Positions 6,765 to 13,860 of a stretch of DNA of 19,014 bases are shown one piece after another. Source of the stretch: Bacteroidales bacterium UBA2939 (GTDB lineage Bacteria > Bacteroidota > Bacteroidia > Bacteroidales > P3); assembly GCA_002349055.1 (NCBI GenBank), contig DECD01000026.1, positions 7,649 through 26,662 on the forward strand. The letters are read 5' to 3'. How positions within the stretch are numbered: the first letter of the stretch is position 1; each line of letters begins with the position of its first letter. A program made the position numbers and the translations under genes. Under the pieces are notes generated by a model. That model made no database searches. It was not told where the DNA came from and saw only the letters and a program-made list of their open reading frames with translations.

Positions 6765-7487
6765 ATGCGTAATATTGCGGTGATATTGGCGGGAGGTGTC
6801 GGCAGCCGGATGGGAGGGTCGGAACCCAAGCAATTCCTGTCGCTCGGCGGCCGCACCGTGATAGAGCATTCTATCGAGACTTTCGCCAATCATCCGTCCA
6901 TCGACGAGGTGGCGGTGGTGATACATCCCGACTGGCGCGGGCGCATGGAAGAGATTGCCGCCAGGGGACATTGGGAGAAGCTGCGGAAGATTGTCGACGG
7001 CGGCAGTGAACGCTACATGTCGTCGCTCAACGCCATCATGGCTTACATCGACGAACCCGATGACACCAACTTGCTGCTGCACGACGCGGCGAGGCCGTTC
7101 ATGTCGGCCGCGATTGTCGACCGGGTGGTTGCCGCCCTTGAGCGTCATGAGGCTGTGGGTGTGGCGGTTCCGAGCACCGACACGGTGTGGGAGGTGCATC
7201 CGGACTTCGATGCCGTGGAGGTGGGTCGTTTAGTGGCCCGCATCCCCGAACGGAGGCTGATGTGGCGCGCCCAGACCCCCCAGGCATTCCGCCTGCCCCT
7301 CATCCGCGACGCCTACCAGCGCGCCCTGCAAGACCCGCAGTTTCGCGCCACCGACGACTGCGGCGTGGTCCGCCAATACATGCCCGGCACCAAAATCACC
7401 GTCGTGGAAGGTGAGGAACGCAACATGAAAGTCACAACGCCGCATGACATCGCCGCGCTGGAGCAGATGCTGACAAATGGAAAGTGA
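6765..7487 (+). CDS. IspD/TarI-family CTP:polyol-phosphate cytidylyltransferase
   Basis: A 240-residue nucleotidyltransferase. The N-terminal CTP-binding motif is AGGVGSRMGGSEPKQF (residues about 9-24), and LHDAARPF, AQTPQAF and the C-terminal NMKVTTPHDI are all present. The family makes either CDP-methylerythritol (IspD, isoprenoid synthesis) or CDP-ribitol and related CDP-polyols (TarI/Bcs1 type). Features such as IPERRLMWRAQTPQAF and TDDCGVVRQYMPG read more like the TarI side to me, and the next gene is a TagD-type cytidylyltransferase. IspD remains possible, since MEP-pathway IspD is essential in most Bacteroidales and the motifs are shared. GC content is as high as in the flanking core genes, unlike the gene that follows. 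Confidence 0.85.
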   Translation: MRNIAVILAGGVGSRMGGSEPKQFLSLGGRTVIEHSIETFANHPSIDEVAVVIHPDWRGRMEEIAARGHWEKLRKIVDGGSERYMSSLNAIMAYIDEPDDTNLLLHDAARPFMSAAIVDRVVAALERHEAVGVAVPSTDTVWEVHPDFDAVEVGRLVARIPERRLMWRAQTPQAFRLPLIRDAYQRALQDPQFRATDDCGVVRQYMPGTKITVVEGEERNMKVTTPHDIAALEQMLTNGK

Positions 7488-7509
7488 ATAAAAAATAATT
7501 CAAACTACT

Positions 7510-7944
7510 ATGATAATAGGATACACAACTGGAGTATTCGATTTGTTCCACATTGGGCATATCAATCTGCTGAAAAATGCCAAAGGGATGTGCGATAAGT
7601 TGATTGTGGGAGTCACCATTGACGAATTAGTGGCATATAAAGGGAAAAAAGCACTAATACCATTTGAGGATCGTATAGAAGTGGTTCGTAGTTGCAAGTA
7701 TGTTGATGCAGCTGTACCTCAGTATGATATGGATAAACTCGCTGCATGCAAGAAATTAGGTGCAAAATACTTGTTTGTTGGAGACGATTGGTATGGTACG
7801 GAAAAATGGAAGAAATATGAGGAGGATTTTGCCAAAGAGGGTATCCAGATAGTGTATTTCCCATATACCCAAGGTGTGAGTAGCACTAAAATCAGAGAAG
7901 CGCTTGATACAGTGCGCAAAGATGATTTGACAGACCTAAAGTAA
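7510..7944 (+). CDS. tagD: glycerol-3-phosphate cytidylyltransferase-like enzyme (TagD/TarD family)
   Basis: Probably forms CDP-glycerol from CTP and sn-glycerol 3-phosphate. It has 144 residues, close to the usual ~130-140. The HxGH nucleotidyltransferase signature is TTGVFDLFHIGHINLL (about residues 6-21). Also present are KYLFVGDDWYGTEKW and the C-terminal TQGVSSTKI, equivalent to the RTEGISTTKI of TagD. Because the family also includes enzymes for other phosphorylated alcohols, glycerol specificity is inferred from similarity and from the PF04464 transferase downstream. From this gene onward the DNA becomes clearly AT-richer than in the preceding IspD/TarI gene, suggesting separate ancestry. 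It lies 22 bp after that gene and 33 bp before the asparagine-synthase-like gene. Confidence 0.8.
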   Translation: MIIGYTTGVFDLFHIGHINLLKNAKGMCDKLIVGVTIDELVAYKGKKALIPFEDRIEVVRSCKYVDAAVPQYDMDKLAACKKLGAKYLFVGDDWYGTEKWKKYEEDFAKEGIQIVYFPYTQGVSSTKIREALDTVRKDDLTDLK

Positions 7945-7977
7945 TATTTGAAAATCTGGGATTAAGGTTATTGGGCG

Positions 7978-9039
7978 ATGAGCAAGATTGTTGATAGGGA
8001 GTTCTGTATGAGCAGTTGGCTTATGTACAGAACTATAGTTGACCGAAACAAATGTTTTGTGGAAGGAATTAAAGACTTTCATGTTACTCCGCCAGAAGGA
8101 CGAGTGCCAATACGTTGCAGTTGGGAACTTGAAGATGCATTACGTCAAGAGGTTAACAAAGCCACCCAAGGTAGAAAAGTAGCATTGGCCCTTTCAGGAG
8201 GGATAGACAGCGCAATACTTGCCAAAATGATGCCTCGAGGCAGTGTCGCCTATACATTCAAATGTATTGTTCCGGGAGTAGAAGTTACTGATGAAACGGA
8301 ACAGGCTGCTAAATATGCAGAAGAATGCGGTTTGGAACACCGAATAGTAGAGGTTTATTGGGATGACATGGAAAAAATGGCTCCAGTGTTGATGTATCAC
8401 AAGGGTTCTCCGTGCCATTCTATCGAGGTCCAGATATATAAAGCATGCTTGAAAGCTAAAGCGGATGGTATGAATGGCATGATATATGGGGAGAGTGCAG
8501 ATATTGTTTATGGGGGAATGAGTGGGTTACTCTCAAAAGACCGTACAGTAGGAGATATAATAGACCGTTATAGTTATGTGTTACCCTATAAAGTGCTTCG
8601 AAATCCTCTACTAATAACGGAACCATATACACGATGGGAAAAGGATGGTTATGTAGATGTTCACCGTTTCCTTAACGGAACAATGTATGAAGAAGCAATT
8701 AATAGTTATGAGGATGCATGTGCAACAGCCCAAATGCAGCTATTTATGCCTTATTCGAAAACCTTCCTTGATACAGAATTGGATTATGAGCGTATTCGCG
8801 GTGGGGAAAATAAGTATCTTGTCCGTGAAATATTCAACAGACTTTATCTAGGATGGGAGGTGCCCACAAAGACCCCGATGCCTCGACCGTTAAATGAATG
8901 GATGAAAAACTGGTGTGGTCCGGAACGTCCTGAGTTTTGGCCTCATTGTACTGATGATATGACGGGTGATCAGAAGTGGTATGTATATGTGTTGGAATGC
9001 TTTTTAAATATGATTGATAATGGAGACTACAATAAATAA
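7978..9039 (+). CDS. asparagine-synthase-like PP-loop ATPase lacking the glutaminase domain
   Basis: A 353-residue protein with the ATP-pyrophosphatase half of asparagine synthetase. The PP-loop LALSGGIDSAIL is at about 69-80, and GESADIVYGG at 171-180 corresponds to the GEGADELFGGY motif of AsnB, with Ile where AsnB usually has Glu. The N-terminal ~60 residues are too short to be a class II glutaminase and have no catalytic Cys at position 2, so any amine donor must be free ammonia, a partner protein or an amino compound. Such enzymes adenylate a carboxylate and form an amide; the substrate here is unknown. A later Met at residue 11 is an alternative start. The 3' end overlaps the DUF362 gene by 20 bp, indicating tight coupling. 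AT-rich relative to the flanks. Confidence 0.8.
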   Translation: MSKIVDREFCMSSWLMYRTIVDRNKCFVEGIKDFHVTPPEGRVPIRCSWELEDALRQEVNKATQGRKVALALSGGIDSAILAKMMPRGSVAYTFKCIVPGVEVTDETEQAAKYAEECGLEHRIVEVYWDDMEKMAPVLMYHKGSPCHSIEVQIYKACLKAKADGMNGMIYGESADIVYGGMSGLLSKDRTVGDIIDRYSYVLPYKVLRNPLLITEPYTRWEKDGYVDVHRFLNGTMYEEAINSYEDACATAQMQLFMPYSKTFLDTELDYERIRGGENKYLVREIFNRLYLGWEVPTKTPMPRPLNEWMKNWCGPERPEFWPHCTDDMTGDQKWYVYVLECFLNMIDNGDYNK

Positions 9040-10240
9040 AAGGGCAGTGGCCATTGCATCTGCCGATAGTTATCGTCCGATGAAGGTTAATCATGCACTG
9101 AATGAGATTTTCAGTTCATTAGGCATGAATCCTGATAATCCCTTTCAGGATTATATTCAACCGGGAATGAGAGTATTTATCAAACCCAATTGGGTGGCTT
9201 CTCGTTGGCGAAAATCATGCGACCATGTTGACAGCCTCTATTGTGTAATTACTCATCCAGCTGTGATAGAAGCTGTTGCCGATAGAGTGGCACAGGCACT
9301 TCAAGGAAAAGGTGAAATAATTATAGCTGACAATCCTTCGATAGATGCTGATTTCGAAGAACTCATGGAGTTTACTGGTATTCGACGTCTTGAAAGCAAA
9401 TATGATGTTCCGTGCCATATTTATGACTTGCGTCCATTAGTATGTAAGGACCTTAAAGATTATGGGAAGAAAGACAGGATGGCACCCCAACCGGGTGATC
9501 CTAATGGAGAGGTTGAACTTAACCTAGGGAAAAATAGCCTTCTCTATGGAGTTGATTCGACCCTTTTTAGAGGTGTATTTGACGAGCGAGAGGAAACGGT
9601 GGCTGCTCATACAGGGGATACTCAACTTTATACCATGTCGAAAAGTTTGTATGATTCGGATGTGTATATCTCTATCCCCAAATTAAAAACACATCAAAAA
9701 GTTGGGGCAACGCTGAATTTAAAAGGACAGGTTGGGGCAATGACCAGAAAGAACCAATTGGTGCACTGGCGAATAGGCAGTCCCGAGACAGGAGGAGACG
9801 AATATCCCGACCGTGCAAGTTGGGAGCGTGCGCAACATGCTGCTGTAACCCATCGTGGTGCACATCCTGGCAATGATACTATTTGGCGAATGGTTGTGGA
9901 TTTGTATAAGAGCCTGCTTACAAAGGAAAGAAAGTATTTCACGGTGATTGATGGAATTATGGCTGGAGAGGGACAAGGCCCATTCTGCCCCACGTCCAAA
10001 CATGCTAATGTATTGCTCGGTGCTTTTGACTTCCTTCTTGCTGATATTGCCGCTGTACGTTACATGGGATTTAATCCGGAAAAGGTAAAATACCTCGAAT
10101 ATTTTATTGCTCAGATGGCAAACGATTATCGGAATAATCCCGTTTTTCTAAATGGTGACTTGTCGCGGGATTTCTTCACTTGTAATACTCGGTATGCAGA
10201 TTTTGAAGTACCATTTGCATGGCGAAATATTAAATACTGA
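9020..10240 (+). CDS. DUF362 family protein
   Basis: A 406-residue protein matching DUF362 (PF04015) in its sequential motifs: VFIKPNWV (about 53-59), THPAVIEAVADRV (79-90), SIPKLKTHQKVGATLNLKG (219-236) and VIDGIMAGEGQGP (309-321). Members lack a firm general function; some carry ferredoxin-type clusters, but no CxxCxxC motif is present here. I chose the ATG at 9020 over a TTG at 9014. It overlaps the asparagine-synthase-like gene by 20 bp, and its stop overlaps the next start (TGATG at 10238-10242). That coupling argues that it acts in the same pathway as its neighbours, possibly on the same carboxylate or amide intermediate. That role is inference. Confidence 0.8.
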   Translation: METTINKRAVAIASADSYRPMKVNHALNEIFSSLGMNPDNPFQDYIQPGMRVFIKPNWVASRWRKSCDHVDSLYCVITHPAVIEAVADRVAQALQGKGEIIIADNPSIDADFEELMEFTGIRRLESKYDVPCHIYDLRPLVCKDLKDYGKKDRMAPQPGDPNGEVELNLGKNSLLYGVDSTLFRGVFDEREETVAAHTGDTQLYTMSKSLYDSDVYISIPKLKTHQKVGATLNLKGQVGAMTRKNQLVHWRIGSPETGGDEYPDRASWERAQHAAVTHRGAHPGNDTIWRMVVDLYKSLLTKERKYFTVIDGIMAGEGQGPFCPTSKHANVLLGAFDFLLADIAAVRYMGFNPEKVKYLEYFIAQMANDYRNNPVFLNGDLSRDFFTCNTRYADFEVPFAWRNIKY

Positions 10241-11550
10241 TGAAGAATTACGATAACTCCATATTATTCCAGTTGAGGCTTGTTCTTGCTCATCACGATG
10301 TGCTAAGGAGTAAAGTCCCGTTTATTTTTAAACGCTATATCCGTTTTTTTCGCCAGTCGCAGCTTGCAGCGGCGAGGCGTCTGAAGGACAAGGAACGTAT
10401 AGAGGTGGCTTTCTTTCTGACCATTCCTGGAATGTGGAAGGCCGACTACCTTTTCCGTGCTATGCAGGAAAACCCGAAATATCACCCCTATATTGTCATC
10501 TATCCCTACTCACAATACAAAGGATTCAGAAAAGAGGAGATTGACGAGACACTTCATCGCACGGAAGAGTTTGTCAAGGAACGTGGTTTTGAGTATGTTA
10601 TTCCCTACGATGCGCGGCGTGGGCGCTGGCAGGATGTCAAGAAACTATATAAACCTGATATTGTCTTCTTCTCCTCACCTTATAAGGATCACCTTCCGCA
10701 GTATTTCATCTATCATTTCCGAGATTGCCTTACTTGCTATATACCTTATGGATTCAGCAACTTCAGGTATATGTATGAAGCAAACTACAACCTTCCTTTC
10801 CATAATTTGGTGGGATGTTATTTCCTTGAGTCTGATATCCATAAAAGACTCTTTGCCGAACATTCGCTTTGTCATGGAGTAAGTGGTATGGTAACAGGCT
10901 ATCCAGGCAATGAGGTGTTTTTCCGTTCGGACTATCAACCGAAGGATGTATGGAAACCTCAGGACAAAATAAAAAAACGTATCATTTGGGCACCTCACCA
11001 TTCTATCGAGGAGGGGTTTGCCTTATCATCGTTTCTGAATATATGCGATGATATGTTGTGTTTGGCCGACAAATATCAAGACTCTGTGCAGTTCGCGTTT
11101 AAACCTCACCAATTGCTGAAGTTTAAGCTTCAGCAGATATGGGGCGCTCAACGTACTGAAGAATACTATTCCGAATGGAATCGTCGCGATAATACACAAG
11201 TGGAAGAGTCATCCTATGTCGACCTCTTCCTTACATCCGATGCAATGATTCATGATTCGGGTTCATTTACCACCGATTATTTGTTTACCCACAAACCAGT
11301 TCTTTTTACGGTTCGTAACGAAGAAGTACGGTCCCGATACTCTCCTTTTGGAGAAAAGATGTTTGATGCCCATTATCATGCTCACTGCGCTGAGGATATA
11401 GACCGTTTTATTAATGAAACGGTACTGAATGGTAACGACCCGATGGCAGAAGACAGACTGTCGGTTTACCAGAAATACCTCCAGCCCATCGACGGAATGA
11501 TGCCGTCGGAGCGCATCATTTATGAGATTGAAAAACTGATTAACTCTTGA
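10240..11550 (+). CDS. CDP-glycerol:poly(glycerophosphate) glycerophosphotransferase family (TagF/TagB-like)
   Basis: A 436-residue PF04464-type transferase. Family landmarks: IIWAPHHS (about 248-255), FAFKPHQLLKFKL (285-297), and SDAMIHDSGSFTTDYLFTHKPVLF (333-356), the conserved donor-binding region with the HDSGSFTTDYL core. These enzymes move glycerol-phosphate or ribitol-phosphate from a CDP-activated donor onto a lipid-linked or glycan acceptor at the cytoplasmic membrane. With TagD two genes upstream, CDP-glycerol is the likely donor; CDP-ribitol or another CDP-polyol from the IspD/TarI-like enzyme is an alternative. No transmembrane segment is obvious; a basic N-terminal stretch (KRYIRFFRQSQLAAARRLK) could contact membrane. 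It is AT-rich like the three preceding genes. The next gene begins 4 bp after its stop. Confidence 0.85.
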   Translation: MKNYDNSILFQLRLVLAHHDVLRSKVPFIFKRYIRFFRQSQLAAARRLKDKERIEVAFFLTIPGMWKADYLFRAMQENPKYHPYIVIYPYSQYKGFRKEEIDETLHRTEEFVKERGFEYVIPYDARRGRWQDVKKLYKPDIVFFSSPYKDHLPQYFIYHFRDCLTCYIPYGFSNFRYMYEANYNLPFHNLVGCYFLESDIHKRLFAEHSLCHGVSGMVTGYPGNEVFFRSDYQPKDVWKPQDKIKKRIIWAPHHSIEEGFALSSFLNICDDMLCLADKYQDSVQFAFKPHQLLKFKLQQIWGAQRTEEYYSEWNRRDNTQVEESSYVDLFLTSDAMIHDSGSFTTDYLFTHKPVLFTVRNEEVRSRYSPFGEKMFDAHYHAHCAEDIDRFINETVLNGNDPMAEDRLSVYQKYLQPIDGMMPSERIIYEIEKLINS

Positions 11551-11554
11551 CAAT

Positions 11555-12565
11555 ATGGTGAAAGTATCCGTTATACTTCCTGTCTACGGCGTGGCCGATT
11601 ATATTGAGGCTTGTACGCGCTCTTTGCTGGCACAGACCCTCGACGAGGTGGAATTCCTCTTCGTTGACGACCATGGTCCTGACGACAGCATCGCCATCCT
11701 CCAGCGCACCATCGAGGGACATCCACGTGCACACCAGTTCCGTGTGCTTACACCTGAGCATAACCTCGGTGCCGGTATGGCTCGCAACTTCGGCATTCCA
11801 GAGGCCAAAGGTGAGTACATCTCCTTTATCGACCCCGACGATACGGTGGAACCCGACATGCTTGAGGTGCTTTATAACAAAGCCAAGGGCATCGATGCCG
11901 ACATCTGCTGCTGCTATATGCAGAAGTGCTTCCCCGACGGCTCCACGGGCGACCTCCTCATCAATCCGCACGTCCCCGAAGGCCCTCTCTCCCACGACAA
12001 CCGCGCCTATGTACTCACGAACTATGTATCGCTCTTCGCCTCGATGATTTATCGCCGAGAGATGGTGATTGACAACGATATTCTTTTTCCGGAAGACCGC
12101 GCTGCCGACGACAGTTACTTTGTCTCGTGTGTTTGGATGAAAGCCGCCAGCGTTGCCTATGTTGACCGTCCGCTCTACCACTACCTCATCCGTCCCGGTT
12201 CTGTCACCACCACCCTCCAGAGCGACAAATACCGCAAACGCCTCACCGTCTTCAGCAAGCTCATGCGGTATGCAAAAGAACATGGCGTATATAATGAGTA
12301 CAAGCCCGAACTTGACTATATGTACCTCAAGAAGGGCTATCTCTCGTCGGTGGCCAACCATGTGCGTAACAGCAACAAACCCTCACGTGAGGCTTTTAAC
12401 GAGATTTATAAAGAACTATTGAATCAGGTGCCCGATTACGCTGCGTGCCACTACTATCGTTCCGATATGGCCATGCGGGCGCTTGTATTTCTCCTCCGCC
12501 ATTGTCCGGCACTCGCCACTCCCGCTCTGCGCTACATCATCAAGAAGAAAAACATTATCACATAA
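11555..12565 (+). CDS. family 2 glycosyltransferase
   Basis: A 336-residue GT-A fold glycosyltransferase. The N-terminus VKVSVILPVYGVADYIEAC is typical of GT2. VDDHGPDDS at 37-45 and the DxD-type metal and nucleotide-sugar site IDPDD at about 92-96 are followed by EDRAADDSYF, in the position of the usual ED catalytic-base motif. It would transfer a sugar from a nucleotide-activated donor to a growing surface glycan; donor and acceptor cannot be read from sequence. It starts 4 bp after the glycerophosphotransferase gene and ends 3 bp before the FAD enzyme, so it is firmly inside the operon. GC content rises back towards the genome background here, in contrast to the four genes before it. Confidence 0.9.
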   Translation: MVKVSVILPVYGVADYIEACTRSLLAQTLDEVEFLFVDDHGPDDSIAILQRTIEGHPRAHQFRVLTPEHNLGAGMARNFGIPEAKGEYISFIDPDDTVEPDMLEVLYNKAKGIDADICCCYMQKCFPDGSTGDLLINPHVPEGPLSHDNRAYVLTNYVSLFASMIYRREMVIDNDILFPEDRAADDSYFVSCVWMKAASVAYVDRPLYHYLIRPGSVTTTLQSDKYRKRLTVFSKLMRYAKEHGVYNEYKPELDYMYLKKGYLSSVANHVRNSNKPSREAFNEIYKELLNQVPDYAACHYYRSDMAMRALVFLLRHCPALATPALRYIIKKKNIIT

Positions 12566-12568
12566 CAC

Positions 12569-13807
12569 ATGGACCTCATTATCGGCGCCGGTATCTCCGG
12601 CCTCTCCTACGCCGCAGCCACATCCCACGACTACCTCATTGTTGAGGCCGAGGAACAGATTGGCGGCTACTGCAAGACCATCTACAAGGATGGTTTCGTC
12701 TGGGACTATTCCGGCCACTTCTTCCACTTCCAGCATCCCGAACTCCGCGACTATGTCATGCAGCATATCTCCCCCAACGAGATGTTCACTGTGCAGAAAC
12801 ATACGCAGATACTGTACAAGGACCGACATGTCGACTTTCCTTTTCAGATGAATATCCACCAGCTTGAGCAGCAGGAGTTCATCGATTGTCTCTATGACCT
12901 TTTCACTATTCCCGAAGGTGCTCCTTCCGACACCTTCAAGCAGATGCTCTATGCTAAGTTCGGCCGTGGGATTGCAGAAAAATTCCTGATACCCTATAAT
13001 ACCAAACTCTACGCCACCGACCTCGACCGTTTGGATGTTGATGCCATGGGGCGTTTCTTCCCTTACGCCGACCGCGAACAGATTGTGCGCAATTTCCGTC
13101 ATCCCGAGGGGAAGAGCTACAACGCTACCTTCCTCTATCCCAAGCAGGGCTGCATCCGCATCGTCAACTCGGTTGCCTCTCATGTCGACAAAGACCGTGT
13201 CTCTTTGGGAGAACGTATCCTCTTTGTAGATCCTGTCAGCCATACTGCCGTCACCAACCGACATACCCTGCACTATGACAGGCTTGTTTCCACCATTCCC
13301 CTGCCCAAACTGTTTGATGTCTGTAACCAGCCTTACGACAAGGAGGTCTATACATGGAACAAGGTTCTGGTCTTCAACCTGGGTTTTGATGCCAAAGGCC
13401 CCGAGCGTACCAATTGTTGGATGTATATCCCCGAGAATAAGTATCTGTTCTATCGTGTTGGATTCTACGACAACATCATTCCTCAGGACCGTATGTCGCT
13501 TTATGTCGAGATAGGTTTCGCCAAAGACCAGCCTGTTGGCGACATCGATACCCTTTTGCAGCGCACACTCGACGATCTCCATATCGCAGGTATCGTCACC
13601 GACCAGCATCTCGTTGCAGAACACCATGTGATTATGGATCCTGCCTATGTCCATATTACTCGCCGGTCCGAGGCCGACAAGGAGGCGAAGATGCAACTTC
13701 TTGAGCAAAGCGATATCTACTCCATTGGCCGTTACGGCGCCTGGAAGTATTGCTCGTTGGAAGACAATATGCACGATGCCTTCACCCTTGCCGAGAGACT
13801 CAAGTGA
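12569..13807 (+). CDS. FAD-dependent oxidoreductase, UDP-galactopyranose mutase / protoporphyrinogen oxidase-like
   Basis: A 412-residue flavoprotein. The N-terminal dinucleotide-binding fold is DLIIGAGISGLSYA (GxGxxG at residues 6-11) followed by the acidic LIVEAEEQIGGYCKT. DYSGHFFHFQ and YNTKLYATDLDRLD resemble the UGM/protoporphyrinogen-oxidase-like amine-oxidase group, as does the later NATFLYPKQGCIRIVN. The C-terminal IYSIGRYGAWKYCSLEDNMHDAF supplies the second FAD contact. In a glycan locus the simplest guess is a sugar-ring mutase or sugar oxidation step, for example forming a furanose, but nothing in the sequence proves UDP-galactose as substrate. It is the last gene of the operon, 3 bp after the GT2 gene and 20 bp before the terminator. 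Confidence 0.8.
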   Translation: MDLIIGAGISGLSYAAATSHDYLIVEAEEQIGGYCKTIYKDGFVWDYSGHFFHFQHPELRDYVMQHISPNEMFTVQKHTQILYKDRHVDFPFQMNIHQLEQQEFIDCLYDLFTIPEGAPSDTFKQMLYAKFGRGIAEKFLIPYNTKLYATDLDRLDVDAMGRFFPYADREQIVRNFRHPEGKSYNATFLYPKQGCIRIVNSVASHVDKDRVSLGERILFVDPVSHTAVTNRHTLHYDRLVSTIPLPKLFDVCNQPYDKEVYTWNKVLVFNLGFDAKGPERTNCWMYIPENKYLFYRVGFYDNIIPQDRMSLYVEIGFAKDQPVGDIDTLLQRTLDDLHIAGIVTDQHLVAEHHVIMDPAYVHITRRSEADKEAKMQLLEQSDIYSIGRYGAWKYCSLEDNMHDAFTLAERLK

Positions 13808-13827
13808 AGGCATCAATATGCGAATTC

Positions 13828-13860
13828 AGAGGGCGAATAACTATTCGCCCTCTTTCTTTT
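13828..13860 (+). terminator. terminator of the glycan operon, overlapping the yfhO stop
   Basis: AGAGGGCGAAT at 13828-13838 pairs perfectly with ATTCGCCCTCT at 13843-13853, with an AACT loop, followed by TTTCTTTT. The right arm and T-tract also encode the last codons of the convergent YfhO gene (stop at 13841). Confidence 0.85.

Noticed and set aside
7488..11550. Insertion sequence or integrative element carrying the AT-rich genes
   Set aside because: No transposase, integrase or terminal inverted repeat is seen; recombination between flanking genes is the simpler explanation.
12416..13816. Long open frame on the minus strand opposite the GT2 and FAD genes
   Set aside because: It spans the junction of two well-supported plus-strand genes and shows no family motif; it results from codon bias.
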